From JAIBJN01 sp963839745 (lineage in GTDB: Bacteria; Actinomycetota; Thermoleophilia; Gaiellales; Gaiellaceae), in NCBI GenBank assembly GCA_963839745.1, contig CAWIWC010000018.1, positions 62,001-126,000 of the forward strand: a stretch of 64,000 nucleotides of DNA, read 5' to 3'. A model generated the notes under the pieces. It was not told where the DNA came from, did no database searches, and saw nothing but the letters and a program-made list of their open reading frames with translations. The position numbers were made by a program, and so were the translations under genes. Of the stretch, positions 1 to 6,264 are shown piece after piece (positions within the stretch are counted from its first letter, which is position 1; the number at the start of each line of letters is the position of its first letter).

Positions 1-190
1 TTCGGGCGAGTACGGCATCGAGCGGTACTTCCGCAACGCCCGCGCGCCGATCATCTACGAAGGCACGACGCAGATTCACAAGATGATGCAGGCCGAGCAC
101 GCGCTCGGATACCGCGACCTCAACGGCCGGGACGGGGACGTCTCCCCGCTCGCCTCGTGGGCGCCCGCGCTCCTCGCACGCTCGCGCTGA
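1..190 (+). CDS. Acyl-CoA dehydrogenase, C-terminal end (partial)
   Basis: Only the last ~62 codons are present; the gene begins outside the window. Reading from base 2, the frame contains YGIERYFRNARAPIIYEGTT followed by QIHKMM, the hallmark C-terminal segment of acyl-CoA dehydrogenases (the IYEGT-Q motif near the FAD and substrate pocket). The family oxidises acyl-CoA to 2-enoyl-CoA with transfer to an electron-transfer flavoprotein. The substrate cannot be told from this fragment. The stop codon lies 34 bp inside the next gene, which suggests a shared transcript. Confidence 0.85.
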   Translation, partial: SGEYGIERYFRNARAPIIYEGTTQIHKMMQAEHALGYRDLNGRDGDVSPLASWAPALLARSR

Positions 191-675
191 CGAGCGTCGC
201 GCTCGCCGTCGCGGCCCTCCTCGTGGGGGCGACGGCGGGAGCGGAGCCGCCGACCGGGGGGACGTTCACTCCCGGATCGAGCCTGGCAGGCGTCGAGCTC
301 GGTATGACCAGGGCGCAGGTGCTGGACACGTGGGGCGAGCGCCACGGCGAGTGCCGCGACTGCCGGCAGACGACCTGGTACTTCAACGAGAACCCGTTCC
401 AGCCGGAGGGCGCGGGCGTCGTCTTCAGGGGCGGCCGCGTCGTGCACGTGTTCACCGTGTGGAAGCCCGAGGGATGGAGCACGCCCGAGGGCCTCATGCT
501 CGGCCAACAGGCGGGCGAGATCGGCGCCACCTATGGGGAGCTCGCCGAGGAGGACTGCATCGACTACATCGCGCTCGTCCGCGAGGACGCGACCGCGACG
601 AGCGCCTTCTACGTCTACGACGAGCAGGTCTGGGGCTTCGGCCTCATGGTTCCGGGCCGCTCGCCCTGCCTCTAG
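157..675 (+). CDS. Secreted protein with BamE/SmpA-like motif, unknown function
   Basis: 172 residues from a GTG start. Residues ~1-29 form a signal peptide (Arg-containing n-region, Ala/Val/Leu-rich core, then TAGAE). The mature part opens with LAGVELGMTRAQVLDTWG, which resembles the 'G-hydrophobic-x-x-G-M-s-x-x-x-V-x-x-x-x-G' signature of SmpA/BamE-like and BLIP-like folds. Four cysteines (two in GECRDC, one in EDCIDY, one at the C-terminus) could form disulfides outside the membrane. No catalytic motif is visible. The start overlaps the preceding acyl-CoA dehydrogenase by 34 bp; a later start would remove the signal peptide. Its TAG stop is shared with the convergent HAD gene through CTAG at 672-675. 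Confidence 0.7.
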   Translation: MGARAPRTLALTSVALAVAALLVGATAGAEPPTGGTFTPGSSLAGVELGMTRAQVLDTWGERHGECRDCRQTTWYFNENPFQPEGAGVVFRGGRVVHVFTVWKPEGWSTPEGLMLGQQAGEIGATYGELAEEDCIDYIALVREDATATSAFYVYDEQVWGFGLMVPGRSPCL

Positions 676-1382
676 CCCGGGTCCACGCCGAGAAGCGCGG
701 GCAACGCCAGCAGCGTCGGAAGGGCGTCGTCCCGGTCGGGGAAGCGGCCCTCGCGGTCGATCAGGTACGCCTGCATGCCCAGCGCGCGGGCGCCCTCGAC
801 GTCGTCCAGGAGCGAGTCGCCGACCATGACGGCCGCCTGGGGCTCGACTTCGAGCCGGCCGAGGATGACTCGGAAGATCGACGGGTCTGGCTTGACCTTG
901 CCGTGCACGCCTGAGGAGATCCACGCGTCCACGTCGAGCGAGAAGTGCGCGACGAACGCGTCCAGGTCGCGGCTCGTGTTCGAGACGAGCCCGATGCGCA
1001 GCCCGCGCTCGCGCAGCTCGGCGAGCACCGGCAGCGTGTCCTCGTAAAGCTCGAAGTTGGCCGAGTGGAGCCAGCCGTCGGTGATCGCCCGGGCGACCTC
1101 CTCGGCACGCGACCCCTCGCCGCCCATGCCGCGGACGATGTCTGTCGTGAACCGCACCCAGATCTCCTCGTCGTGCTCGAGCTCCGGGTGGTGCTGAAGA
1201 TCCTCGATCGCCGCCGCTCGGGCCTGCTGGTAGAGCTCGGGGTCGAGCGTCAGGCCGTGGCGCGCGCCGGCCTCGCGGTAGCCCTCGGGCCCGAGGAGTG
1301 GCCCCGGCTTGGCGAGAGTGAAGTCGACGTCGAAGAGAACCGCCTCGACGCGACTCGACCCTTCTAGACCTCCGCGGGCCAC
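672..1382 (-). CDS. HAD-superfamily hydrolase
   Basis: About 236 residues. All four HAD motifs are visible: I, FDVDFTL (nucleophile and acid/base Asp); II, SNTS; III, the Lys in GKVKPDPSIF; IV, VGDSLLDD. A helical cap sits between motifs I and II, as in the haloacid dehalogenase/phosphoglycolate phosphatase group, so a small phosphorylated metabolite is the likely substrate. The start is uncertain. Homology begins near VEAVLFDVDFTL, but no ATG/GTG/TTG lies just before it. The nearest in-frame start is GTG at 1382, 19 bp inside the upstream nitrilase gene. The two probably form an operon. Confidence 0.82.
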   Translation of the reverse strand: MARGGLEGSSRVEAVLFDVDFTLAKPGPLLGPEGYREAGARHGLTLDPELYQQARAAAIEDLQHHPELEHDEEIWVRFTTDIVRGMGGEGSRAEEVARAITDGWLHSANFELYEDTLPVLAELRERGLRIGLVSNTSRDLDAFVAHFSLDVDAWISSGVHGKVKPDPSIFRVILGRLEVEPQAAVMVGDSLLDDVEGARALGMQAYLIDREGRFPDRDDALPTLLALPALLGVDPG

Positions 1383-2200
1383 GTGTACGCGGCGGGCTGG
1401 CGGTTGGCCAGCGACGGCAGGCTCCGCCGGATCCGCTCCAGGTGCGCGCGGTCGAGCTCGGCGGAGATGACCGCGTCCTCGTCGGGCGCCTGTGCGAGCA
1501 CGACGCCCCACGGGTCGATGATCGAACTACGGCCGTACGAGGCCTTGCCGCCCTCGTGCACGCCCCACTGGTTGGCGGCGGCGACGAAGCACTGGTTCTC
1601 GACTGCCCGCGCGCGCAGGAGCAGCTCCCAGTGGTCCTTGCCGGTGTAGAGCGTGAACGCGGCCGGCACGGTCACGATCTCGGCGCCCTCGACGGCGAGG
1701 ATGCGGTAAAGCTCGGGGAAGCGCAGGTCGTAGCAGACCGTCAGCCCGAGCCTCCAGCCTTCGACCTCGCAGCTCATTGGTCCCTCGCCGGGCTCCTCGC
1801 TGTCCGACTCGCGGTAGACGTGGCCGCCGACCTCGACGTCGAACATGTGGATCTTTCGGTACGTCGCCGCGATCTCGCCCTCCGGGTCGAAGACCACGCA
1901 CGTGTTCGAGAGCTTCTCGCGCCCCTCACGGCGCTCGACGATCGAGCCGCCGACGAGCGTGATCCCGTGCTGCTTCGCCCACGCGCTCATCGCCGCCACG
2001 GTCTCACCCGAGTCGAGCGGCTCGGCGACGTCGAGGATGATCTCGTGCGTCCCGATCCCGTTCCACTTCTCGGGCAGGAGCACGAGGTCGGCGCCGGTTG
2101 TGGCGGCGCGTGCGACGAGCGGCTCCATGCGTTCGAGGTTCTCGGCCTTCGAGCCGGAGGCGCAGAACTGGACGCAGGCGACGCGGAGACGGTCGGCCAT
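1364..2200 (-). CDS. Carbon-nitrogen hydrolase (Nit/omega-amidase type)
   Basis: 278 residues, normal for the nitrilase superfamily. The catalytic triad is readable: Glu44 in LLPEKWNG, Lys116 in YRKIHMFD and Cys156 in TVCYDLRFPELY. The IHMFD and YDLRFPELYR signatures place it nearest the Nit1/Nit2 branch, which hydrolyses amides such as deaminated glutathione or 2-oxoglutaramate in metabolite repair; the exact substrate is inferred. The start MADRLRV at 2200 is chosen because homology begins there and because a TATCCT hexamer ends 6 nt upstream, the spacing of a leaderless promoter. It is divergent from the CoA-binding protein gene and overlaps the downstream HAD gene. Confidence 0.88.
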   Translation of the reverse strand: MADRLRVACVQFCASGSKAENLERMEPLVARAATTGADLVLLPEKWNGIGTHEIILDVAEPLDSGETVAAMSAWAKQHGITLVGGSIVERREGREKLSNTCVVFDPEGEIAATYRKIHMFDVEVGGHVYRESDSEEPGEGPMSCEVEGWRLGLTVCYDLRFPELYRILAVEGAEIVTVPAAFTLYTGKDHWELLLRARAVENQCFVAAANQWGVHEGGKASYGRSSIIDPWGVVLAQAPDEDAVISAELDRAHLERIRRSLPSLANRQPAAYTWPAEV

Positions 2201-2206
2201 AGGCAA

Positions 2207-2216
2207 AGGATAGCCT
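2207..2216. promoter_or_regulatory. Divergent overlapping -10 elements (nitrilase / CoA-binding gene)
   Basis: Only 22 bp separate the two divergent start codons. The minus strand reads TATCCT (2212-2207), ending 6 nt before ATG 2200. The plus strand reads TAGCCT (2211-2216), ending 6 nt before GTG 2223. With transcription starting ~7 nt after a -10, both mRNAs would be leaderless, and neither start has a Shine-Dalgarno sequence. The -35 boxes are not convincing. Confidence 0.5.
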
Positions 2217-2222
2217 TGAGCC

Positions 2223-2624
2223 GTGGCCCGGACACCCGCCGAGATCCTCACCGAGGCGCGCACGATCGCGCTCGTGGGCGCTTCTCCGAAGCCGCATCGG
2301 CCGAGCAACTCGGTGATGCGGTATCTGCTCCGCGAGGGCTACCACGTCATCCCCGTGCGCCCCGTCGGGCCCGAGGAGATCCTCGGGCAGCGGCGCGTCG
2401 GCTCGCTGGCGGAGATCGACGAGCCAATCGACGTGGTCGACGTGTTCCGCCGCTCGGAGTTCTGCCCCGACGTGGCGCGCCAAGCGGTCGAGGCGGGCGC
2501 TGGAGCGCTCTGGCTCCAGCTCGGGGTCGTCTCGGCGGAGGCCAAGGCGATCGCCGCGGCCGCCGAGCTCGACTACGTCGAGAACGAGTGCACGGCGATC
2601 GTGCACGCGCGACTGGCCTCCTGA
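2223..2624 (+). CDS. CoA-binding domain protein (YccU-like)
   Basis: 133 residues from GTG. It opens with IALVGASPKPHRPSNSVMRY, the nucleotide-binding Rossmann signature of small stand-alone CoA-binding proteins related to the N-terminal part of succinyl-CoA synthetase alpha. The typical later features are also present: YHVIPVRP, a DVVDVFRRSE strand and an LWLQLGV segment. No catalytic phosphohistidine domain is present. The physiological role of the family is not established. A TAGCCT hexamer 6 nt before the GTG suggests leaderless transcription. Confidence 0.85.
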   Translation: MARTPAEILTEARTIALVGASPKPHRPSNSVMRYLLREGYHVIPVRPVGPEEILGQRRVGSLAEIDEPIDVVDVFRRSEFCPDVARQAVEAGAGALWLQLGVVSAEAKAIAAAAELDYVENECTAIVHARLAS

Positions 2625-2660
2625 GGCTCGAAGGGCCGCCGCAGCGGCCCTCCTCCCCAG

Positions 2661-2734
2661 TCGGGGTGCCCGGATTCGAACCGGGGACCTCGCCGACCCG
2701 AACGGCGCGCGCTACCAGGCTGCGCTACACCCCG
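2661..2734 (-). tRNA. tRNA-Pro (CGG anticodon)
   Basis: Read on the minus strand this 74-nt segment folds as a tRNA. The acceptor stem CGGGGTG pairs with CACCCCG, with discriminator A. The D-arm contains GCGCAGCCTGGTAGCGC. The anticodon stem CGCCG/CGGCG encloses loop TTCGGGT, so anticodon CGG reads CCG. The T-arm is CCCGG-TTCGAAT-CCGGG. No CCA is encoded. It lies between the CoA-binding and NIF3 genes, antisense to both. Confidence 0.95.
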
Positions 2735-2743
2735 AACCCGCCA

Positions 2744-2749
2744 TAGGGT
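2744..2749 (+). promoter_or_regulatory. -10 element of the NIF3 gene
   Basis: TAGGGT ends 7 nt before the NIF3 ATG at 2757, the spacing expected for a leaderless transcript, and no ribosome-binding site is present. It sits 10 bp beyond the 5' end of the antisense tRNA-Pro gene. Confidence 0.4.
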
Positions 2750-2756
2750 ACCCGGA

Positions 2757-3503
2757 ATGGCAGCGCGCGACGAGATCGTCAGCTGGGCCGACGAGTACCT
2801 CGATCTCGCTTCCTATCCCGACTACGGCCCCATGGGCCTCCAGGTTGTCGGCGCTGACGAGGTGCGCAAGATCGTCTGCGGGGTCTCCGCCTCGCGCGAG
2901 CTGTTCGAGCGCGCAGCGGAGGCCGATGCGCAGCTCGTGCTCGTCCACCACGGGCTCTTCTGGGAGAAGGAGCCGCGCGTCGTCGGGCCGGTGATGCGCG
3001 AGCGCCTGCGGGCGCTCTTCGACGCCGACCTGAGCCTCGCCGCCTACCACCTGGCGCTCGACGCGCACCCCGAGGTCGGCAATAACGCGCTCCTCTGCGA
3101 CGAGCTCGGGGTGGAGCGTGAGGGGCGCTTCGCCGACGGCCTCGGCTTCGGCGGCCGGCTCTCCAGCCCGGCGCCGGTGAGCGACCTCGCCGAGCGCGTG
3201 CAAGAACGGCTGGGGCGCATGCCGCTGGTCTTCTCCTACGGGCCCGAGGTCGTCGAGCGCGTCGCGGTCTGCTCGGGCGGCGCGGCGCGGTACCTCGCGC
3301 AGGCGGCCGCGGAGGGCTACGACTGCTTCGTCACCGGCGAGGCCGACGAGCCGACGAAGCACGCCGCCAAGGAGACCGGCGTCCACTTCATCGCGGGCGG
3401 CCACTACGCCACCGAGACCCTGGGCGTGCGAGCGCTGACGGAGAAGCTGGCCGAGCGCTTCGACCTTGCCTGGGAGTTCGTGGACCTGCCGAACCCCGTT
3501 TAG
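2757..3503 (+). CDS. NIF3-like dinuclear metal-centre protein
   Basis: 248 residues. It contains the metal-ligand motifs of the NIF3/YbgI (DUF34) family: LVLVHHGLFW (two His), the LDAHPEVGNN segment (family LDxHxxxGxN) and a late GGHYATE (His, Glu). Family members form toroidal hexamers with two metals per subunit. They are often annotated 'GTP cyclohydrolase I type 2', a function that is not secure. This is the short form without the inserted PII-like domain. The gene has a leaderless-looking promoter and shares its stop region (TTAG, 3500-3503) with the convergent lipoprotein gene. Confidence 0.9.
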   Translation: MAARDEIVSWADEYLDLASYPDYGPMGLQVVGADEVRKIVCGVSASRELFERAAEADAQLVLVHHGLFWEKEPRVVGPVMRERLRALFDADLSLAAYHLALDAHPEVGNNALLCDELGVEREGRFADGLGFGGRLSSPAPVSDLAERVQERLGRMPLVFSYGPEVVERVAVCSGGAARYLAQAAAEGYDCFVTGEADEPTKHAAKETGVHFIAGGHYATETLGVRALTEKLAERFDLAWEFVDLPNPV

Positions 3504-4099
3504 TCCCACGGCTGGACGTTGCCGCAGGCCAGCTCGGTCTCCGGATCGGAGTAGACGGTCTTCCAGTTCGCGAGCGAGTCCGCATAGACGATCCCGATCG
3601 ACCACTCGTCCTCCCGCCTGACGAGCTCGAGCGAGCCGCCCCCGGCGCCGTCCGCGGTCCAGAACGCGAGGTGGTACGAGCGACGGTCTGGGTCCTCAGG
3701 GCCGCAGGTCCCGACGCCGGCGACCGTGACCTCGCCGAGCTCGGCCAGCCGCGCCGCGTAGTCCTCCGCGGAGAGAATCCCGATCTTGCCGTCCGCTCCG
3801 GTCACGGCGTGGCCCTCGAGGGTCTCACCCGGCGCGCAGTCGGGGAACATCTCAGCCGGGAGGTCGTCGCACGCGAAGGTGTCTGCGTAGCTCAGCTCGA
3901 CCAGGGCTGCAGTGTCGCCCTCCTCGAGGGCGGTCGCAGCGAGTGCGGCGCGCTCACAGGCCGCCGGGTCGTCGACGGGACAGCCGGCGGCCGCGAACGC
4001 CGTGGAAGGCACCTCGGCGCTGGTCGTCGGCGCGCTCTCCTCGCCCCCGCCGCACGCCGCGAGGGCAAGCACCAGGGCCAGCGCGAGCACACCTCTCAC
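3500..4099 (-). CDS. Lipoprotein, unknown function
   Basis: 199 residues from GTG. A short lipoprotein signal is clear: a hydrophobic run and the lipobox LAAC at residues 13-16, followed by a GGGEE linker that suits export and lipidation on the outer face of the membrane. The mature domain has six further cysteines (GCPVDDPAAC, FACDDL, DCAP, GTCGPED, ELACGN). Its layout, with ALAATALEEGDTAALVEL near the start and a late DEWSIGIVY strand, resembles cystatin/NTF2-type small extracytoplasmic domains, but I do not recognise a named family. It follows the alpha/beta hydrolase by 7 bp and is probably cotranscribed with it. Confidence 0.75.
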   Translation of the reverse strand: MRGVLALALVLALAACGGGEESAPTTSAEVPSTAFAAAGCPVDDPAACERAALAATALEEGDTAALVELSYADTFACDDLPAEMFPDCAPGETLEGHAVTGADGKIGILSAEDYAARLAELGEVTVAGVGTCGPEDPDRRSYHLAFWTADGAGGGSLELVRREDEWSIGIVYADSLANWKTVYSDPETELACGNVQPWD

Positions 4100-4106
4100 A
4101 CTGGGA

Positions 4107-4967
4107 CTACACCGCGGCGGGCAGAGTCGTTGCGAGGAGCTCCTCGACCACGGTCGCCAGCTCCCCAGGGCACTCGCCGACCAGGAGATGCCCGACCGCC
4201 GGGAGCACGCGGAGCGGGCAGCGAAGCCGCCGTGCGTACTCGAACCCGTCCTCGAGCGGGATCAACCGGTCGCGCGCGCCCCAGATGACGGCCGTCGGGC
4301 ACGTCACGCCTCCGAGATCCGGCCGCGGGTCGTCGCGCAGGAGCGCCCTGGCCGCCCGTTCGACGTCCGTATGCTCCGGCTGGGCCGCGAAGAACCCGAC
4401 CACGGACTCCGGCGAGAGCAGCCGCGGGTCCTCCGCGCCCCAGTAGCCGAACACCGGCAGGCGCAGGTTCGGCCGCCGGGCGAGCAGATCGCTGTAACGG
4501 GCGACCTTCCGCGCCGGGCGCAGGGCGGACACCGCCGCCAGCCAGATCTCCGCACGCCTGGTCGTGGACACGATGCCGGCGGGCGCGACGAGGACGAGCG
4601 AGGAGACGGCCTCGGGCCGCGCGACGGCGAGCCGGAGCGAGACAGGGCCGCCCATGGAGTAGCCGACGACGGCCGCAGGGGCCATGTCCTCGTGGCTCGC
4701 GACAGCGGCGACGTGCACTGCCAGGTCGGACAGGCTTTCGAGCTGGGGCAGCGGCTCGGTCCCGCCGTGGCCGGGCAGGTCGAGGACGAGCACTCGGTGA
4801 CGCGCAGCCAGGAGCGGAGCGAGGTCGGTGAAGTTCCACGCGGCGCCGCCGAGCCCATGCACGAGGACGAGCGGAGGCCCGTCCCCGCCGACCCAGTAGC
4901 GTGTCCGAAGCCCGGCGATCTCCCCGACCCGCCGCTCGAACCCCCGAAGGAGCGTTGCCGCGGTCAC
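4107..4967 (-). CDS. Alpha/beta-fold hydrolase
   Basis: 286 residues from the chosen GTG. It has an oxyanion-hole strand LVLVHGLGG, DLPGHG, the nucleophile elbow GYSMGGP (Ser), the acid in WGARDRLIP and the His in VGHLLVGECP. This is the standard layout of esterases, epoxide hydrolases and C-C bond hydrolases. The substrate is unknown. GTG 4967 is preferred because homology begins at its RTRYWVGG and a TACGGT hexamer ends 7 nt upstream; GTG 4976 is also in frame. A promoter on the opposite strand overlaps this start and drives the 5017-5283 region. The lipoprotein gene follows. Confidence 0.85.
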   Translation of the reverse strand: MTAATLLRGFERRVGEIAGLRTRYWVGGDGPPLVLVHGLGGAAWNFTDLAPLLAARHRVLVLDLPGHGGTEPLPQLESLSDLAVHVAAVASHEDMAPAAVVGYSMGGPVSLRLAVARPEAVSSLVLVAPAGIVSTTRRAEIWLAAVSALRPARKVARYSDLLARRPNLRLPVFGYWGAEDPRLLSPESVVGFFAAQPEHTDVERAARALLRDDPRPDLGGVTCPTAVIWGARDRLIPLEDGFEYARRLRCPLRVLPAVGHLLVGECPGELATVVEELLATTLPAAV

Positions 4968-4984
4968 CCCGGACACCGTATCCT
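4955..4984 (+). promoter_or_regulatory. Promoter TTGCCG-N18-TATCCT of the structured leader
   Basis: TTGCCG (4955-4960) and TATCCT (4979-4984) are separated by 18 bp. The -10 ends 6 nt before ATG 4991, so the first short ORF would be leaderless. On the other strand TACGGT (4980-4975) serves the hydrolase, so the two -10 elements overlap and the divergent promoters may compete. Confidence 0.5.
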
Positions 4985-4990
4985 GTGACC

Positions 4991-5020
4991 ATGGTCGAAG
5001 AAGGAGCACGAAGCCGTTGA
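4991..5020 (+). CDS. Possible leaderless leader peptide (9 codons)
   Basis: ATG GTC GAA GAA GGA GCA CGA AGC CGT TGA encodes MVEEGARSR. It starts 6 nt after a TATCCT -10, exactly the geometry of other apparent leaderless genes here. Its TGA stop overlaps the TTG start of the next short ORF (TTGA), which would allow coupled translation. It is too short for coding statistics; the call rests on geometry only. Confidence 0.35.
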   Translation: MVEEGARSR

Positions 5021-5026
5021 GCTTCG
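5009..5026 (+). promoter_or_regulatory. Leader hairpin CGAAGC-N6-GCTTCG
   Basis: A perfect 6-bp stem whose 6-nt loop holds the TTG start codon (5017) of the second leader ORF and the stop of the first. A ribosome finishing the 9-codon ORF would open this stem, so it could couple the two ORFs. Confidence 0.4.
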
Positions 5027-5094
5027 TTGCCGAAAAATTGAGTGTGCGCACCGTGCCCGCCCGAGCCCTGCCGGCGGGCTTTTTTGCGCCCTGA
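5017..5094 (+). CDS. Possible second leader ORF (25 codons) reading through the terminator
   Basis: From TTG 5017 the frame reads LSFVAEKLSV, then RTVPARALPAGFFAP and TGA. AAGGAG (5001-5006) lies 10 nt upstream. The codons for PARALPAGFF are themselves the arms and T-run of an intrinsic terminator (5055-5085). A ribosome translating this ORF would occupy the terminator stem. The next gene starts 18 nt after the stop. This could be chance, because the ORF is short. Confidence 0.35.
   Translation: MSFVAEKLSVRTVPARALPAGFFAP
5055..5085 (+). terminator. Intrinsic terminator/attenuator before the 56-residue protein
   Basis: GCCCGCC (5055-5061) and GGCGGGC (5073-5079) form a 7-bp GC stem with an 11-nt loop, followed directly by TTTTTT. 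It points along the plus strand, 27 bp upstream of the TTG start at 5113, so it would stop transcription before that gene unless read through. No T-run exists on the other strand. Confidence 0.7.
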
Positions 5095-5112
5095 GCCGAA
5101 GGAGGCGACGCC

Positions 5113-5283
5113 TTGCCCAACCACCTGACGCCCGAAGAGCTCTCGAAGGAGCTGGGGATCGAGCGCGACGAGATCGTCCGTGTGTGCTACGAGGAGTCCA
5201 TTCCGATCTACCAGGGCAAGATCGACAAGACCCTCTTCCAGGCGCACCTGGCGGCCGGGGCCCCGGCGCCGCCCACGGACTAG
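5113..5283 (+). CDS. Small 56-residue protein, possible DNA- or RNA-binding
   Basis: It reads from TTG 5113 with AAGGAGG seven nt upstream: LPNHLTPEELSKELGI, then ERDEIVRVCYEESIP, IYQGKIDKTLFQAHL and a short Ala/Pro tail. The helical pattern LTPEELSKELGIERDEIVRVC resembles a small helix-turn-helix of the kind found in excisionase-like or sporulation-type proteins, but I cannot assign a family. It lies immediately behind an intrinsic terminator, so expression probably depends on read-through. Its stop shares CTAG (5280-5283) with the convergent ku gene. Confidence 0.65.
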   Translation: MPNHLTPEELSKELGIERDEIVRVCYEESIPIYQGKIDKTLFQAHLAAGAPAPPTD

Positions 5284-6131
5284 CGGGAGCGGGAACCGGA
5301 CGCCGCGCGCTTCTTGCCCGCAGGCGCCTTCTTGGCCTTCGTGGCCGCGGACTTGACCTTCTGCGCCTGTGAGACGCTCTCCTTGAGCGCCTCCATGAGG
5401 TCGATGACCTGGGCGGGCTCGGCCGGCTCGGGCACGGAGATCTCCTTGCCCTCGAGCTTGGCGTCCAGCATGGCGCGCAGCTCTCCGCGGTACTCGTTCG
5501 CGTAGTCCTCCGGGTCGAACTCGCCGACCATGCTGGCGACGAGCTGCCGGGCCATGTCGAGCTCCGGATCCGCCACCTCGGTCTCCGCCACCGCCTGGTC
5601 GATCTCCTCGCGCGAGCGGATGTCCTCGGCGTAGTAGAGGGTCTCGAGTGCGAGCCCGTCGCCGAGCGGGCGGATGAGGCAGAGGTTCTCCTTGCCCCAG
5701 AGCACGAACTTGCCGATCGCCGCGACGTTCGCCTCCTGCATCGCGCGCAGCAGGAGCACGTACGGCCGGCGCTGGGCCTCGCCCTCGCTCGGCGCGAGGT
5801 AGTACGCGCGGTCGAAGTAGATCGGGTCGACGTCGTCGAGCGAGACGAAACGCGCGATGTCGACCGACTGCGAGCGCGTGAGGGCGACGGCCTCGAGGTC
5901 CGACTCCTCCACGAGGACGAACTGGCCCTTGGTGAACTCCCAGCCCTTGACGAGCTCGTCGGCCTCCACGTCGCGCTCGTGGACCGGGCACCACCGCTTC
6001 TGCTTGATCGGCGTCCCGCACTCACGGTGGAGCGTCCGGAAGGACACGTCTTTCCGTTGCTGTGCCACGGCGAGCCCGATCGGGATGTTGACCAGGCCGA
6101 AATTGATGGAGCCGTTCCAGATTGTGCGCAT
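5280..6131 (-). CDS. ku: Ku protein (prokaryotic non-homologous end joining)
   Basis: 283 residues. It opens with MRTIWNGSINFGLVNIPIGL, the signature start of bacterial Ku. The central beta-barrel is recognisable (ECGTPIKQKRWCP, YYLAPSEGEAQRRPYVLL, RAMQEANVAAIGKFV). The family forms homodimeric rings that bind DNA ends and recruit LigD. The last ~45 residues are a Lys/Ala/Arg-rich tail of the kind that adds non-specific DNA binding. No ligD-like ligase or polymerase domain lies in the window; ligA at 12.4 kb is the NAD-dependent replicative enzyme. Confidence 0.95.
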   Translation of the reverse strand: MRTIWNGSINFGLVNIPIGLAVAQQRKDVSFRTLHRECGTPIKQKRWCPVHERDVEADELVKGWEFTKGQFVLVEESDLEAVALTRSQSVDIARFVSLDDVDPIYFDRAYYLAPSEGEAQRRPYVLLLRAMQEANVAAIGKFVLWGKENLCLIRPLGDGLALETLYYAEDIRSREEIDQAVAETEVADPELDMARQLVASMVGEFDPEDYANEYRGELRAMLDAKLEGKEISVPEPAEPAQVIDLMEALKESVSQAQKVKSAATKAKKAPAGKKRAASGSRSR

Positions 6132-6233
6132 GTGAAGGGAAAAGCCTAGCGGGACCAGGGAAATTCTCCCTCCTTACGCGCTTCCCTTCCTGACCAGGAC
6201 TTCCGGGGAGTGTTCTTTCGTAGTCCGGCTCCG

Positions 6234-6239
6234 TACTGT
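6234..6239 (+). promoter_or_regulatory. Candidate -10 of the lysyl oxidase-like gene
   Basis: TACTGT lies 25 bp before ATG 6265, with a weak TGTTCT at 6211-6216 as a possible -35 (17-bp spacer). The resulting leader would carry the GGAGGA ribosome-binding site at 6253-6258. The 133-bp gap to ku otherwise holds only the short dyad AGGGA-N5-TCCCT near 6157-6171. Confidence 0.3.
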
Positions 6240-6264
6240 TGGCGCACCCGTGGGAGGAGAACTC

